From assembly GCA_023247595.1 (NCBI GenBank), contig JAHFGF010000014.1, positions 1-16,256 on the forward strand: 16,256 nucleotides of DNA. The letters are read 5' to 3'. A program made the position numbers and the translations under genes. Positions 1 to 6,661 of this stretch are shown one piece after another. The notes below the pieces were generated by a model. It saw only the letters and a list, made by a program, of their open reading frames with translations, was not told where the DNA came from and ran no database searches. The stretch is from Candidatus Omnitrophota bacterium. Its GTDB lineage: Bacteria; Omnitrophota; Koll11; Zapsychrales; Fredricksoniimonadaceae. The first letter of the stretch is position 1, and each line of letters opens with the position of its first letter.

Positions 1-687
1 TGCACCGGCGGCTCCATGGGCGGCCTTATGGCTTTAAAGTGGGCTGTGCTTTTTCCGGAAACGGTCAATTGTGTTCTTTTGATTGCGACCAATTACCGTC
101 ACACCGCCCAGCAGATTGCCCTTCATGAAGTGGCCCGTCAGGCGATTATGTCTGACCCGCATTGGCACGGCGGTGATTATTACGGCAAAGGCCTGCCGGC
201 CCGAGGCATGGCGGTTTCCCGGATGATCGGACACATCACGTATATGAGCGAAAAGTCGATGGAGGCTAAATTCGGGCGTAAGCTTATTGCCAAGGAAAAG
301 CTCGGTTATGATTTTTCCCATGACTTCGAGGTGGAGAACTATTTAAAATACCGCGGCGACAGTTTTGTTCAGCGGTTTGATGCCAATAGTTATCTGTATC
401 TTTCCAAAGCGCTGGATTATTTTGATCTTTCTGAAGAAGGCGATTTGACGGCTGTTTTAAAAGGAATACAGGCGAAGATGCTCATCGTCACCTTTACGTC
501 CGACTGGCTTTATCCGTCGTATCAGTCTAAGGAAATGGTGCGCGCGCTCAAAGCGAATGATGTGGAAGTTTCCTTTGTCGAAATCGATACCGATTACGGC
601 CACGATTCTTTCTTAGTTGAAATTGAAAGCCAGTCAAAACTTGTCCGGCATTTTCTTGATAACGTTGCCAAGGAAATATCGTTATGA
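1..687 (+). CDS. metX: Homoserine O-acetyltransferase MetX, C-terminal part (5' end outside window)
   Basis: Acylates the hydroxyl of L-homoserine, normally from acetyl-CoA, in the cytoplasmic route to methionine; the exact acyl donor cannot be told from this fragment. The frame is open from base 1, so the start lies upstream. The first residues form the alpha/beta-hydrolase nucleophile elbow GGSMGG, with the catalytic Ser at bases 13-15. The other triad members fit the Asp of SDWLYPS (502-504) and the His of YGHDSF (601-603), which is the usual MetX order. About 228 residues remain, so roughly the N-terminal third of a typical MetX (350-380 aa) is missing. The stop overlaps the metW start by 4 bp (ATGA), indicating translational coupling. 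An internal ATG at base 16 lies inside the nucleophile elbow and is not a real start. Confidence 0.95.
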   Translation, partial: CTGGSMGGLMALKWAVLFPETVNCVLLIATNYRHTAQQIALHEVARQAIMSDPHWHGGDYYGKGLPARGMAVSRMIGHITYMSEKSMEAKFGRKLIAKEKLGYDFSHDFEVENYLKYRGDSFVQRFDANSYLYLSKALDYFDLSEEGDLTAVLKGIQAKMLIVTFTSDWLYPSYQSKEMVRALKANDVEVSFVEIDTDYGHDSFLVEIESQSKLVRHFLDNVAKEISL

Positions 688-1289
688 CCGATAACCAGAG
701 CGCCTTATTACGGCCTGATCACAAAATCATCGTCGATCTCATCGACTCTTCAGCGCGGGTGCTGGACCTTGGCTGCGGGGACGGCGAGCTGCTGCATCAA
801 TTGAAAACGCGCAAGAATTGCCGCGTCACCGGCATTGAAATTGACGAAGGCGCTATTTTTAAATGCATGGAACGCGGAGTTACGGTTTCGCAAGGTAATA
901 TTGACACCGGGCTTGATGATTATTCCGACAAGCGGTTTGATTATGTCATCCTCAATGAAAGTCTGCAGGAAGTCCGCAATCCGGAACGTGTGATTTTGGA
1001 AGCTTGCCGTGTGGGAAAAAAGGTCATTGTCGGTATTCCGAATTTTTGTAATATCTCGGCGAGGTTTCAGGTGTTCTTTATGGGGAAAGTGCCGGTGACC
1101 AAATCGCTTCCGTACAAATGGTACAACACGCCCAACATCAGATTTTTAAGCCTTAAAGATTTTCGTCATTTCTGTCAGGAAAAAGGCATTTCGATTTTAA
1201 AAGAAAGATCACTCAATCAGGAAAAAGAAATTTATTGGCGGACCAATCTGTTCGCGTTTGTCGGTATTTTTATGTTAAATAAGAATTAA
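684..1289 (+). CDS. metW: MetW, methionine biosynthesis methyltransferase-like protein
   Basis: A 201-residue class I SAM-methyltransferase fold protein of the MetW family. Genes of this family are commonly paired with metX, and MetW has been linked to homoserine acyltransferase function in several bacteria; its own reaction is not settled. The N-terminal segment LRPDHKIIVDLI and the SAM-binding motif LDLGCGDGE (residues 27-35) are typical. So is the C-terminal half with PVTKSLPYKWYNTPNIRFLS, the hallmark that separates MetW from generic methyltransferases. It overlaps the end of metX by 4 bp, so the two are cotranslated. An AT-rich hairpin follows the stop, and the next gene starts 40 bp downstream. 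Confidence 0.93.
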   Translation: MTDNQSALLRPDHKIIVDLIDSSARVLDLGCGDGELLHQLKTRKNCRVTGIEIDEGAIFKCMERGVTVSQGNIDTGLDDYSDKRFDYVILNESLQEVRNPERVILEACRVGKKVIVGIPNFCNISARFQVFFMGKVPVTKSLPYKWYNTPNIRFLSLKDFRHFCQEKGISILKERSLNQEKEIYWRTNLFAFVGIFMLNKN

Positions 1290-1292
1290 TAA

Positions 1293-1314
1293 TAATTATT
1301 CGATTGAATAATTA
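1293..1314 (+). other. AT-rich hairpin between metW and the tautomerase gene
   Basis: TAATTATTC (1293-1301), a GATT loop and GAATAATTA (1306-1314) form a perfect 9-bp stem a few bases after the metW stop. It contains one G-C pair and is followed by AAATCAGG rather than a U tract, so it is unlikely to be an intrinsic terminator. It might act as a weak mRNA stability element, or be chance in AT-rich spacer. Confidence 0.4.
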
Positions 1315-1329
1315 AATCAGGAGGCGCGT

Positions 1330-1509
1330 ATGCCGTTTATTAATCTTAAAGTCGTTGGAAAGCTCACCAAGAAACAAAAAGATCAAATCGCCAAAGAATT
1401 TTCACAAACACTTTTAAAAGTGGCCAACAAACCGCCGGAACATACCTATCTAGTTATCGACGAAGTCTCCCATGAAAACTGGGCGGTTGGTGAGAAGTTT
1501 TTTGGATAA
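1330..1509 (+). CDS. Small 4-oxalocrotonate tautomerase-like protein (59 aa)
   Basis: A very short gene that length filters would drop. The product begins Met-Pro-Phe-Ile-Asn; removal of Met would expose the catalytic N-terminal proline that defines the tautomerase superfamily. The rest follows the 4-OT plan: a beta strand, then KLTKKQKDQIAKEFSQTLLK as the helix, then the second strand TYLVIDEV, and ENWAVGEKFFG matching the family's NWxxGG-type C-terminal turn. Length is close to the 60-75 residues of 4-OT family members. The ATG has a strong Shine-Dalgarno (AGGAGG, about 1320-1325). Family members tautomerise keto-enol substrates and assemble as small oligomers; the substrate here cannot be read from sequence. 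It lies 40 bp after metW on the same strand and may be cotranscribed. Confidence 0.85.
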   Translation: MPFINLKVVGKLTKKQKDQIAKEFSQTLLKVANKPPEHTYLVIDEVSHENWAVGEKFFG

Positions 1510-1562
1510 GGTCGGATTTAAAAAGATCAGAGCCGTATTTAAAGAAAGATCTTACGATAATT

Positions 1563-2009
1563 ATGAAACGTGATCGCTTGCAAAAGAAAAATTTAAATCT
1601 TCCAGCTAGCGGAGTTATTGAAAAAGTAAAAGATAGACTCTCTAAATACCCAAATATCAACTATGAGGAAAAAGAACGTTCTTTAAGGGTGGTCGCATAT
1701 AGTGAAAATGGATTTGGGGTAGAAATTCTTGATAAAGATTCAAGTGGCGAGTACACAGTATTTGGTCATATTTGGCATGAACATCTTTCAGATGAGAATG
1801 AAGCGATTAATTGTTTTATGTCATGTTTGACTAAACGTGTTAGGCTGAAAGTCATTGCCCGCGGAACCTCTGATGTTGGCGCTTCAATTGAGATATTCCA
1901 TGATGGTCTATGGAGCGATGGTAGTTCCATTGGTCTTTTTAATCTTAATTTTTTTCAAAAGAAACATGTGCGCTATTTACAAAATGATTGGATAACGCCT
2001 ATTCATTAA
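1563..2009 (+). CDS. Conserved hypothetical protein (148 aa)
   Basis: I cannot assign a function. The protein looks soluble, with no signal peptide or membrane segment. The middle and C-terminal part (IWHEHLSDENEAINCFMSCLTKRVRLKVIARG, followed by VRYLQNDWI) resembles, from memory, small uncharacterised bacterial proteins with a WHEHF...A..CF...L....RLKV...G pattern and a terminal YLQN motif; this was not checked by a search. The region is visibly AT-richer than metX-metW. The ribosome-binding site before the ATG at 1563 is weak, and the frame is open further upstream without a better start. It ends convergently with the opposite-strand membrane protein gene, the two stops overlapping by 4 bp, so no terminator separates them. 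Confidence 0.7.
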   Translation: MKRDRLQKKNLNLPASGVIEKVKDRLSKYPNINYEEKERSLRVVAYSENGFGVEILDKDSSGEYTVFGHIWHEHLSDENEAINCFMSCLTKRVRLKVIARGTSDVGASIEIFHDGLWSDGSSIGLFNLNFFQKKHVRYLQNDWITPIH

Positions 2010-3742
2010 TTTTTCGTACCGGCCAGTAATTCCAGTTTGTTAAGATAAGTTGAATCAACCGATATGCCCAGTTTTTGAGCCTGCCGTAAGTCTTCAAGCG
2101 CTTTTGAGAAATCTTTTAATTCCTCCCAAACCTTGGCGCGGTTGACCCATGCGGAAGCCAACATCGGATTAAGTCGCAGCGCCTGATTGTAATCTTCCAG
2201 CGCGTTTTTAAATTCTCCCAACTTTTTATAAACAATCCCGCGGTTATTATAAACGCCTGCGTTTTGAGGTTCGAGCTTTTGCGCGTTGTTAAAATTATCT
2301 AACGCCTCGGCATATTTGTTTTGCCGGCTGTAAATAGTTCCCCGTTCCAGATAGGAATTGAAATGTTTTGGGTTTAAGGAAAGTGAAGTTGTGAAATCAT
2401 TTAAGGCTTGGTCGGTTTTATTGAGCTTAGCCAAAATATGCCCGCGGTTATAATAGGCCAGGGTATATTTGGGATTAATGGCAATAGCCTTGCCCAAATT
2501 TTCAAGAGCAGCGTCAGTGTTTTGCCGGGCGCTTAACGCGACTCCATAACTGTTATAGGCCAAGGCGGATTTTTGTTCGTAACGCAATTCATGTTGCCAT
2601 AGAGAAATATCGTTTTTCCAGACGAGGCATTGGCGATAGGTCAGAATTGACAGGATTAAAAATAAAACACAGGATGCTAACAGCCATTTCGATTTGTGTC
2701 CGCTGATTTGTTCAGACAAACAACTGCCTAACCATACGCATAATCCGAGGCTCGGCAGATACATAAACCTGTCTCCAACGATGGTCACGTCAACCGTGTT
2801 GTCGTAACGCCAGAGAAAAAATGTGGATAAGATATAAAATAAACTGGCGAAAATTAACAGCCGGTCTTTTCGATAATAAAATACCGCTAATGGCGTTGCA
2901 ATCAAGAGTAGGATGCTGGAGGCATAAGATGGATTAAAAATGCTTACCGGCTGCGGCAATTGATACAGCGGTAACAGGACAAAGGGCGTAAAAAATTTTT
3001 TGATGTAGAACGTCGCGCTCCACGACCAGATCAGGAACGATTCAGGAATGTTGATTGCAATGGCGCGGGAATTGAGCGCGTAGGTGACCCACGCCATCGG
3101 CACGATGACCAATACGAAGGGGAGTTTGTTCATGATGGATTGTTTGTTGATGCGGCCTTGGTAATACCAGTCAAAAATGAGCAAAGTGAAGGGCAGGCTT
3201 AAAGCCATGGGTTTTGCCAAAATACTTAAAGACCCCAATACCAAGCTGATTACATAAGATGACCGCTGATGCTGCGTAAGATATTTCCAGTAATAGAAAA
3301 TGGAAAGAATATAAAAAAATGAATAAAGAACGTCTTTGCGTTGCGTCACCCAGGCAACAGATTCCACATGCATGGGATGGATGGCGAAAATCAGAGTTGA
3401 TAGAAATGCCGTCGAGCAATTTAATCCCATGCGGATCAAGAGCGCATAGATTACAAAGCAAATAAGGCTGTGCAGAATAAAATTATCAACATGATAGACG
3501 AAAGGATTCAAGCCAAAGAAATAATGCTCGATGTTAAATGTCAAAATGGTTAGCGCGATATAGGTTTTATTGACAACGGACGTAAAAATAGTTCCCAAAT
3601 TGTGCAGAGAATGGGTTGTGACGGTTGGATTCTGGAAAAGATGCAGGTCATCATCCCAATGGACAAAATCCGCCTTGAAGCACGGCCAAAAGGAAATGAG
3701 TGACAAACAGACGAGGGCAAGGATGTTGCGTATATGCTTCAC
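2006..3742 (-). CDS. TMTC-like polytopic membrane protein with C-terminal TPR repeats
   Basis: A 578-residue protein with two halves. Residues about 1-375 are hydrophobic, with roughly 10-12 predicted membrane segments. They carry motifs seen in bacterial relatives of the TMTC/PMT GT-C glycosyltransferases: an acidic WDDDLHL in the first loop (about residues 30-36), the HPMHVESVAW segment, and a DRFMYLPSLG segment. Residues about 390-560 contain five consecutive TPR units with the A..N.G......A...A...P pattern. The family transfers sugars from lipid carriers to proteins at the membrane, probably mannose in characterised relatives; substrate and activity here are inference. Translation starts at GTG (3742) with GAGG 8 nt upstream. 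It lies 30 bp downstream of the CDGSH gene and is probably in the same transcript. Confidence 0.8.
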   Translation of the reverse strand: MKHIRNILALVCLSLISFWPCFKADFVHWDDDLHLFQNPTVTTHSLHNLGTIFTSVVNKTYIALTILTFNIEHYFFGLNPFVYHVDNFILHSLICFVIYALLIRMGLNCSTAFLSTLIFAIHPMHVESVAWVTQRKDVLYSFFYILSIFYYWKYLTQHQRSSYVISLVLGSLSILAKPMALSLPFTLLIFDWYYQGRINKQSIMNKLPFVLVIVPMAWVTYALNSRAIAINIPESFLIWSWSATFYIKKFFTPFVLLPLYQLPQPVSIFNPSYASSILLLIATPLAVFYYRKDRLLIFASLFYILSTFFLWRYDNTVDVTIVGDRFMYLPSLGLCVWLGSCLSEQISGHKSKWLLASCVLFLILSILTYRQCLVWKNDISLWQHELRYEQKSALAYNSYGVALSARQNTDAALENLGKAIAINPKYTLAYYNRGHILAKLNKTDQALNDFTTSLSLNPKHFNSYLERGTIYSRQNKYAEALDNFNNAQKLEPQNAGVYNNRGIVYKKLGEFKNALEDYNQALRLNPMLASAWVNRAKVWEELKDFSKALEDLRQAQKLGISVDSTYLNKLELLAGTKN

Positions 3743-3772
3743 TTGTTGCTGCCTCTTGGGCGGGAAAGGTTT

Positions 3773-4015
3773 TTATTGGGAATATTTTTTGTGTGTGCCA
3801 TCACAAAAAGGTTTTGTGCCGGTTACTTTGCAGCCGCAGAGTGAAACGGTTTTCTTTTCTGTGACTTCAAAAAAATAAGGCCTCATTCCCGTGGGGCCGT
3901 GCGAGCCGTCGCAAAAAGGCTGTTTGCCTGATGCCCCGCAGGCGCACCAGGCGTATCGTCCGGGTTCCAGCTCGAGTGTGAATGGTTCGTTGTGATGATT
4001 TTTATTTTTGTTCAT
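3773..4015 (-). CDS. Double CDGSH iron-sulfur domain protein (80 aa)
   Basis: Two complete CDGSH motifs lie in tandem: CACGASGKQPFCDGSH and CGCKVTGTKPFCDGTH. Each supplies the three Cys and one His that bind a [2Fe-2S] cluster in the mitoNEET/CISD family, so the protein should hold two clusters. At 80 residues it is essentially only these domains, like other bacterial two-CDGSH (Miner2/CISD3-type) proteins, and it has no membrane anchor. Roles proposed for the family are cluster storage or transfer and redox sensing; the specific role here is unknown. Its ATG overlaps the TGA of the small exported protein gene by 4 bp (ATGA at 4012-4015), so the two are translationally coupled. A SUF assembly operon starts about 1.7 kb away. 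Confidence 0.92.
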   Translation of the reverse strand: MNKNKNHHNEPFTLELEPGRYAWCACGASGKQPFCDGSHGPTGMRPYFFEVTEKKTVSLCGCKVTGTKPFCDGTHKKYSQ

Positions 4016-4275
4016 TTAATTTTTTCAATGGGTTCGCCGAGCTTTTTTAATTGGCCAACAAACACGCAGTTGGTTAGGTTGTCATCGTAAAGGTAGATTC
4101 TCCCCGTTCCCGCTTCAAATAATCCGAAACGTCCCGAAGGCGTATTAAAAGGGGCGACGCCCGGAAAGCTGTAGGTAGGCGCGTCCTGCGCAATTGATTT
4201 AACCGTTGAGCCGATGAAGATTGACCCCAAAATCAGGACCATTAAACAGATGCTTCGATAAAGACTATTGTTCAT
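4012..4275 (-). CDS. Small exported protein of unknown function (87 aa)
   Basis: No function recognised. The N-terminus MNNSLYRSICLMVLILGSIFIGSTVKSIAQDAP is a typical Sec signal peptide with likely cleavage after SIA or thereabouts. The mature part is about 60 residues with no repeats, a single Cys, and a GRFGLFEAGTGRIYLYDD stretch suggestive of small beta strands. The start was placed at 4275 because a perfect AGGAGG lies at 4283-4288, 7 nt upstream, and because the candidate promoter would place transcription start near 4303. The frame stays open to another possible start at 4377, but that start lies upstream of the promoter. It is the first gene of the leftward unit and overlaps the CDGSH gene by 4 bp. 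Confidence 0.75.
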   Translation of the reverse strand: MNNSLYRSICLMVLILGSIFIGSTVKSIAQDAPTYSFPGVAPFNTPSGRFGLFEAGTGRIYLYDDNLTNCVFVGQLKKLGEPIEKIK

Positions 4276-4309
4276 ATGAAAACCTCCTGTTGAGTTTTTA
4301 GTGTGCACT

Positions 4310-4338
4310 ATTATAGACGGGGGTTTTGTGAAAATCAA
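4310..4338 (-). promoter_or_regulatory. Sigma70-type promoter of the leftward three-gene unit
   Basis: Read on the minus strand, TTGATT (4333-4338) is followed by exactly 17 bp and then TATAAT (4310-4315). The -10 box is a perfect consensus match and the -35 matches 4 of 6. The predicted start near 4303 leaves a leader of about 28 nt carrying the AGGAGG of the exported protein gene. The position supports the shorter start for that gene. Confidence 0.7.
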
Positions 4339-4427
4339 TTGGCATGACAAGCTTAAGACACGCTTTTTACGTTGCAAAAAAATGGCGTGAATATAGAATG
4401 AGTTAAGTTTTTAAAGGAGATTTGTGC

Positions 4428-5633
4428 ATGCCCATACAAAAATATGATTACGTGATCATTGGTTCAGGCATCATGGGTCTGACCATTGCTTCGACAATTC
4501 AGAAATTAAATCAAAAAGCATCTATCGTTATTCTTGATAAGGAGCCTTATGAAGCCGAGCATGCCTCAGGCCGCAACAGCGGGGTTCTCCACGCGGGATT
4601 TTATTATACAGCCGACAGTTTAAAGGCAAGGTTTACCGTCGACGGCAGTAAGGCTATGAAGGAGTATTGCCGCCGCAAGGGTTTGTTGATCAATGAATGC
4701 GGAAAATTGGTTGTGGCGCAAAATCAGGATGAGCTGGAAAAATTGTATGAATTGGAGCGGCGCGGCAATAAAAATGGCTCGAAGGTTGAGTTAATCGACG
4801 AAGCAAAGGCCCGCGAGATTGAGCCTAATGTGCGCACGTTTAAGAAAGCGTTGTATTCGCCGCAAACAGCGAGTGTTGACCCCAAGGAAGTCTGCGCTGC
4901 TATCCGTCATGACTTAGAAAATTCCGGTACGACGTTTGCGTTTTCGACCAAATATTTAGGCCATTCTGGTCAAACTGTCTTGACCGACCGGGGTGAGTTT
5001 GAAGCGGGTAAAATTATCAATTGCGCCGGACTTTATGCCGATAAGGTGGCCCAGGATTTTGGCTTCGGTCAGAAATACACCATGATTCCATTTAAAGGTT
5101 TGTATTTGAAATACACTAAAAATAAGACGGATGTCAAAATTAATATTTATCCCGTTCCGAATTTAAAAAATCCTTTTTTAGGCGTGCACTTTACCAAAAC
5201 GGTCCATGGCGATATTAAGATCGGCCCGACCGCTATCCCGGCATTCTGGCGGGAAAACTATCATCTGAATTCCAATTTTAATTTAGGTGAAATGGGTGAG
5301 GTCATGTTTTATGAGTCCAAATTGTTTCTAACTAACGCGTTTGGATTTCGAAGATTAGCCTTTGATGAAATGCAGAAATATATTCGGTCCCATTTTATTA
5401 AACTAGCCCAGAACATGGTTGAGTCCATTGACCCCAGCGGTTTTACCGAATTCACCAAGCCGGGTATCCGGGCGCAGTTGTTGGACAAAAAATCACTCAG
5501 TTTAGTGCAGGATTTCATCATCGAAGGCGATGGGCAAAGTGTGCATGTTCTAAACGCGGTTTCTCCTGCTTTTACCTGCGCTTGGTCTATATCTGAATAT
5601 ATTGTAAGGAATTATGTCTTAAAAGAAGCCTAG
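4428..5633 (+). CDS. FAD-dependent oxidoreductase, L-2-hydroxyglutarate oxidase (LhgO)-like
   Basis: A 401-residue member of the DAO/glycine oxidase superfamily most like LhgO, which oxidises L-2-hydroxyglutarate to 2-oxoglutarate and passes electrons to an acceptor. The N-terminus has the dinucleotide-binding motif GSGIMG (residues 12-17) after YDYVII. It then shows the ASGRNSGVLHAGFYY segment characteristic of LhgO-type proteins, EPNVRTFKKALYSPQTASVDP, and a C-terminal GIRAQL ... NAVSPAFTCAW block that closes the FAD site. Length is close to E. coli LhgO (about 420 aa). The ATG at 4428 is preferred, with AGGAG at 4415-4419 about 8 nt upstream; a TTG at 4422 is too close to that site. The substrate is inferred from family resemblance and related 2-hydroxyacids remain possible. 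It is divergent from the CDGSH unit and sits before the SUF promoter. Confidence 0.8.
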   Translation: MPIQKYDYVIIGSGIMGLTIASTIQKLNQKASIVILDKEPYEAEHASGRNSGVLHAGFYYTADSLKARFTVDGSKAMKEYCRRKGLLINECGKLVVAQNQDELEKLYELERRGNKNGSKVELIDEAKAREIEPNVRTFKKALYSPQTASVDPKEVCAAIRHDLENSGTTFAFSTKYLGHSGQTVLTDRGEFEAGKIINCAGLYADKVAQDFGFGQKYTMIPFKGLYLKYTKNKTDVKINIYPVPNLKNPFLGVHFTKTVHGDIKIGPTAIPAFWRENYHLNSNFNLGEMGEVMFYESKLFLTNAFGFRRLAFDEMQKYIRSHFIKLAQNMVESIDPSGFTEFTKPGIRAQLLDKKSLSLVQDFIIEGDGQSVHVLNAVSPAFTCAWSISEYIVRNYVLKEA

Positions 5634-5671
5634 AAAAGGGTGTTCAAATAAGCCTAATTCCGAAGTATATA

Positions 5672-5700
5672 TTGACACTCCAATGGCTTTTCGCTATTAT
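5672..5700 (+). promoter_or_regulatory. Sigma70 promoter of the SUF operon
   Basis: TTGACA (5672-5677), a 17-bp spacer and TATTAT (5695-5700) make a perfect -35 and a 5-of-6 -10 at ideal spacing. Transcription would start near 5707, about 46 nt before nfu. It is the only strong promoter seen ahead of the nfu to sufU genes, which are close together on the same strand. The strength of the core boxes suggests control by repression rather than activation. Confidence 0.75.
5682..5698. promoter_or_regulatory. Candidate operator dyad in the SUF promoter
   Basis: AATGGC (5682-5687), a 5-nt centre and GCTATT (5693-5698) form an inverted repeat with 5 of 6 positions symmetric. It lies between the -35 and -10 boxes and covers part of the -10. 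This is where a repressor would block RNA polymerase, and an Rrf2 regulator is encoded in the operon. The dyad is short, does not match the E. coli IscR consensus I know, and may be chance. Confidence 0.3.
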
Positions 5701-5752
5701 GAACATCCTCGCTGGAGTATCATTGTCAGACGATTTTTAGAAGGAGATAGTC

Positions 5753-6307
5753 ATGGAAGTCAAAATGTTAATCCAAAGCACGCCCAACCCTAACGCGCTT
5801 AAGTTTGTTTTAAGCGTTCCGGTTAAGTTACAGGGAAATGTCACATATAAATCGGTTTCCGATTGCGGAACCAACACGCTGGCCGCTTTATTGTTTTCGA
5901 TCCCGAGCATCACCGAAGTGTATTTTTTTGACAACTATATTACGGTTACCCAGGACGGGAATATCGATTGGGATACTATTGAGGACCAAATTAAATCGGT
6001 CATTCTGAATAACATTGAAAATCACAATCCTGATTTTGAAGTGGAAGCCAAACAGTCTGTGAAAGCGGCCCCGGCAACTCCGGAAATTGCCAAGATTGAG
6101 GAAATATTGGACCGCACCATTCGACCAGCCTTGCAGATGGACGGCGGAGACCTGCAGGTTGTTTCGCTTGAAGGAAACACGCTGTCCATTAATTATCAGG
6201 GCGCGTGCGGGTCCTGTCCTAGTTCGGCCATGGGTACGTTAAAAGCGATTGAAGGTATTTTGCGGGATGAATTTAATCCTGATATGGTTGTCGAATTGGC
6301 GCAATAA
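5753..6307 (+). CDS. nfu: Nfu-type iron-sulfur cluster scaffold/carrier
   Basis: A 184-residue protein with the two-domain layout of mitochondrial NFU1. Residues 5-85 are the Nfu N-terminal domain, starting with the typical IQSTPNPNALKFVL. Residues 112-182 are the NifU C-terminal domain with RPALQMDGGDLQ and the cluster-binding CGSC (Cys152, Cys155). Such proteins receive clusters from the SUF or ISC scaffold and hand them to apoproteins, often binding a [4Fe-4S] cluster between two monomers. The ATG at 5753 has AGGAG at 5742-5746. It is the first gene after the SUF promoter, which supports a role in this pathway. A linker of about 25 residues with an Ala-Pro stretch (about 104-110) separates the domains. 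Confidence 0.93.
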   Translation: MEVKMLIQSTPNPNALKFVLSVPVKLQGNVTYKSVSDCGTNTLAALLFSIPSITEVYFFDNYITVTQDGNIDWDTIEDQIKSVILNNIENHNPDFEVEAKQSVKAAPATPEIAKIEEILDRTIRPALQMDGGDLQVVSLEGNTLSINYQGACGSCPSSAMGTLKAIEGILRDEFNPDMVVELAQ

Positions 6308-6312
6308 TCGTT

Positions 6313-6660
6313 ATGACAGAATTATCCCAGAAAAAATGCTCGTCGTGCGAAGGTAAAGTTAAGCCTTTTGACAGAAATCAGGCCAGTTCGTTGATGAAGG
6401 AAGTTCCGGGCTGGGTTTTGACGGAAGATTCCCGGGGAATTTATCAGGATTATGTGACAAAGAACTTTATGGCTGCGGTCGAATTTATCAATAAGATTGC
6501 CGCCATTGCCGAGAGCGAAGATCATCATCCGGATTTGCATTTGACGGGTTACCGTCGCTTACGGATCGATCTTTTAACACACGCGATTAACGGTTTAAGC
6601 GAGAATGATTTTATTGTGGCGGCGAAGATTAACAAACTCAACGTCGCGCTAAAGGATTGA
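6313..6660 (+). CDS. Pterin-4a-carbinolamine dehydratase family protein (PCD/DCoH, COG2154)
   Basis: A 115-residue PCD family protein. The active-site signature is intact: EDHHPDL (residues 69-75), Tyr80 and the late TH...GLSENDF block (89-100). It also has the N-terminal CSSCEG pair seen in many bacterial members. The classic reaction dehydrates 4a-hydroxytetrahydrobiopterin during aromatic amino acid hydroxylation. No hydroxylase gene is visible here, and bacterial members have been proposed on comparative grounds to serve molybdopterin metabolism. The gene sits 5 bp after nfu and 1 bp before the Rrf2 gene, inside the SUF operon, with moaA about 7 kb downstream. The protein's job in this setting is open. 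Confidence 0.88.
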   Translation: MTELSQKKCSSCEGKVKPFDRNQASSLMKEVPGWVLTEDSRGIYQDYVTKNFMAAVEFINKIAAIAESEDHHPDLHLTGYRRLRIDLLTHAINGLSENDFIVAAKINKLNVALKD

Positions 6661-6661
6661 T

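Noticed and set aside
1293..1314. Intrinsic terminator after metW
   Set aside because: The stem is almost all A-T and no U tract follows, so termination is unlikely.
3570..3878. A plus-strand frame of 102 residues over the start of the TPR membrane protein
   Set aside because: It overlaps two well-supported minus-strand genes and its translation looks unlike a real protein.
4276..4377. A 34-residue extension of the small exported protein
   Set aside because: The extension lies at or upstream of the predicted promoter and lacks a ribosome-binding site. The 4275 start has AGGAGG and exposes a signal peptide.
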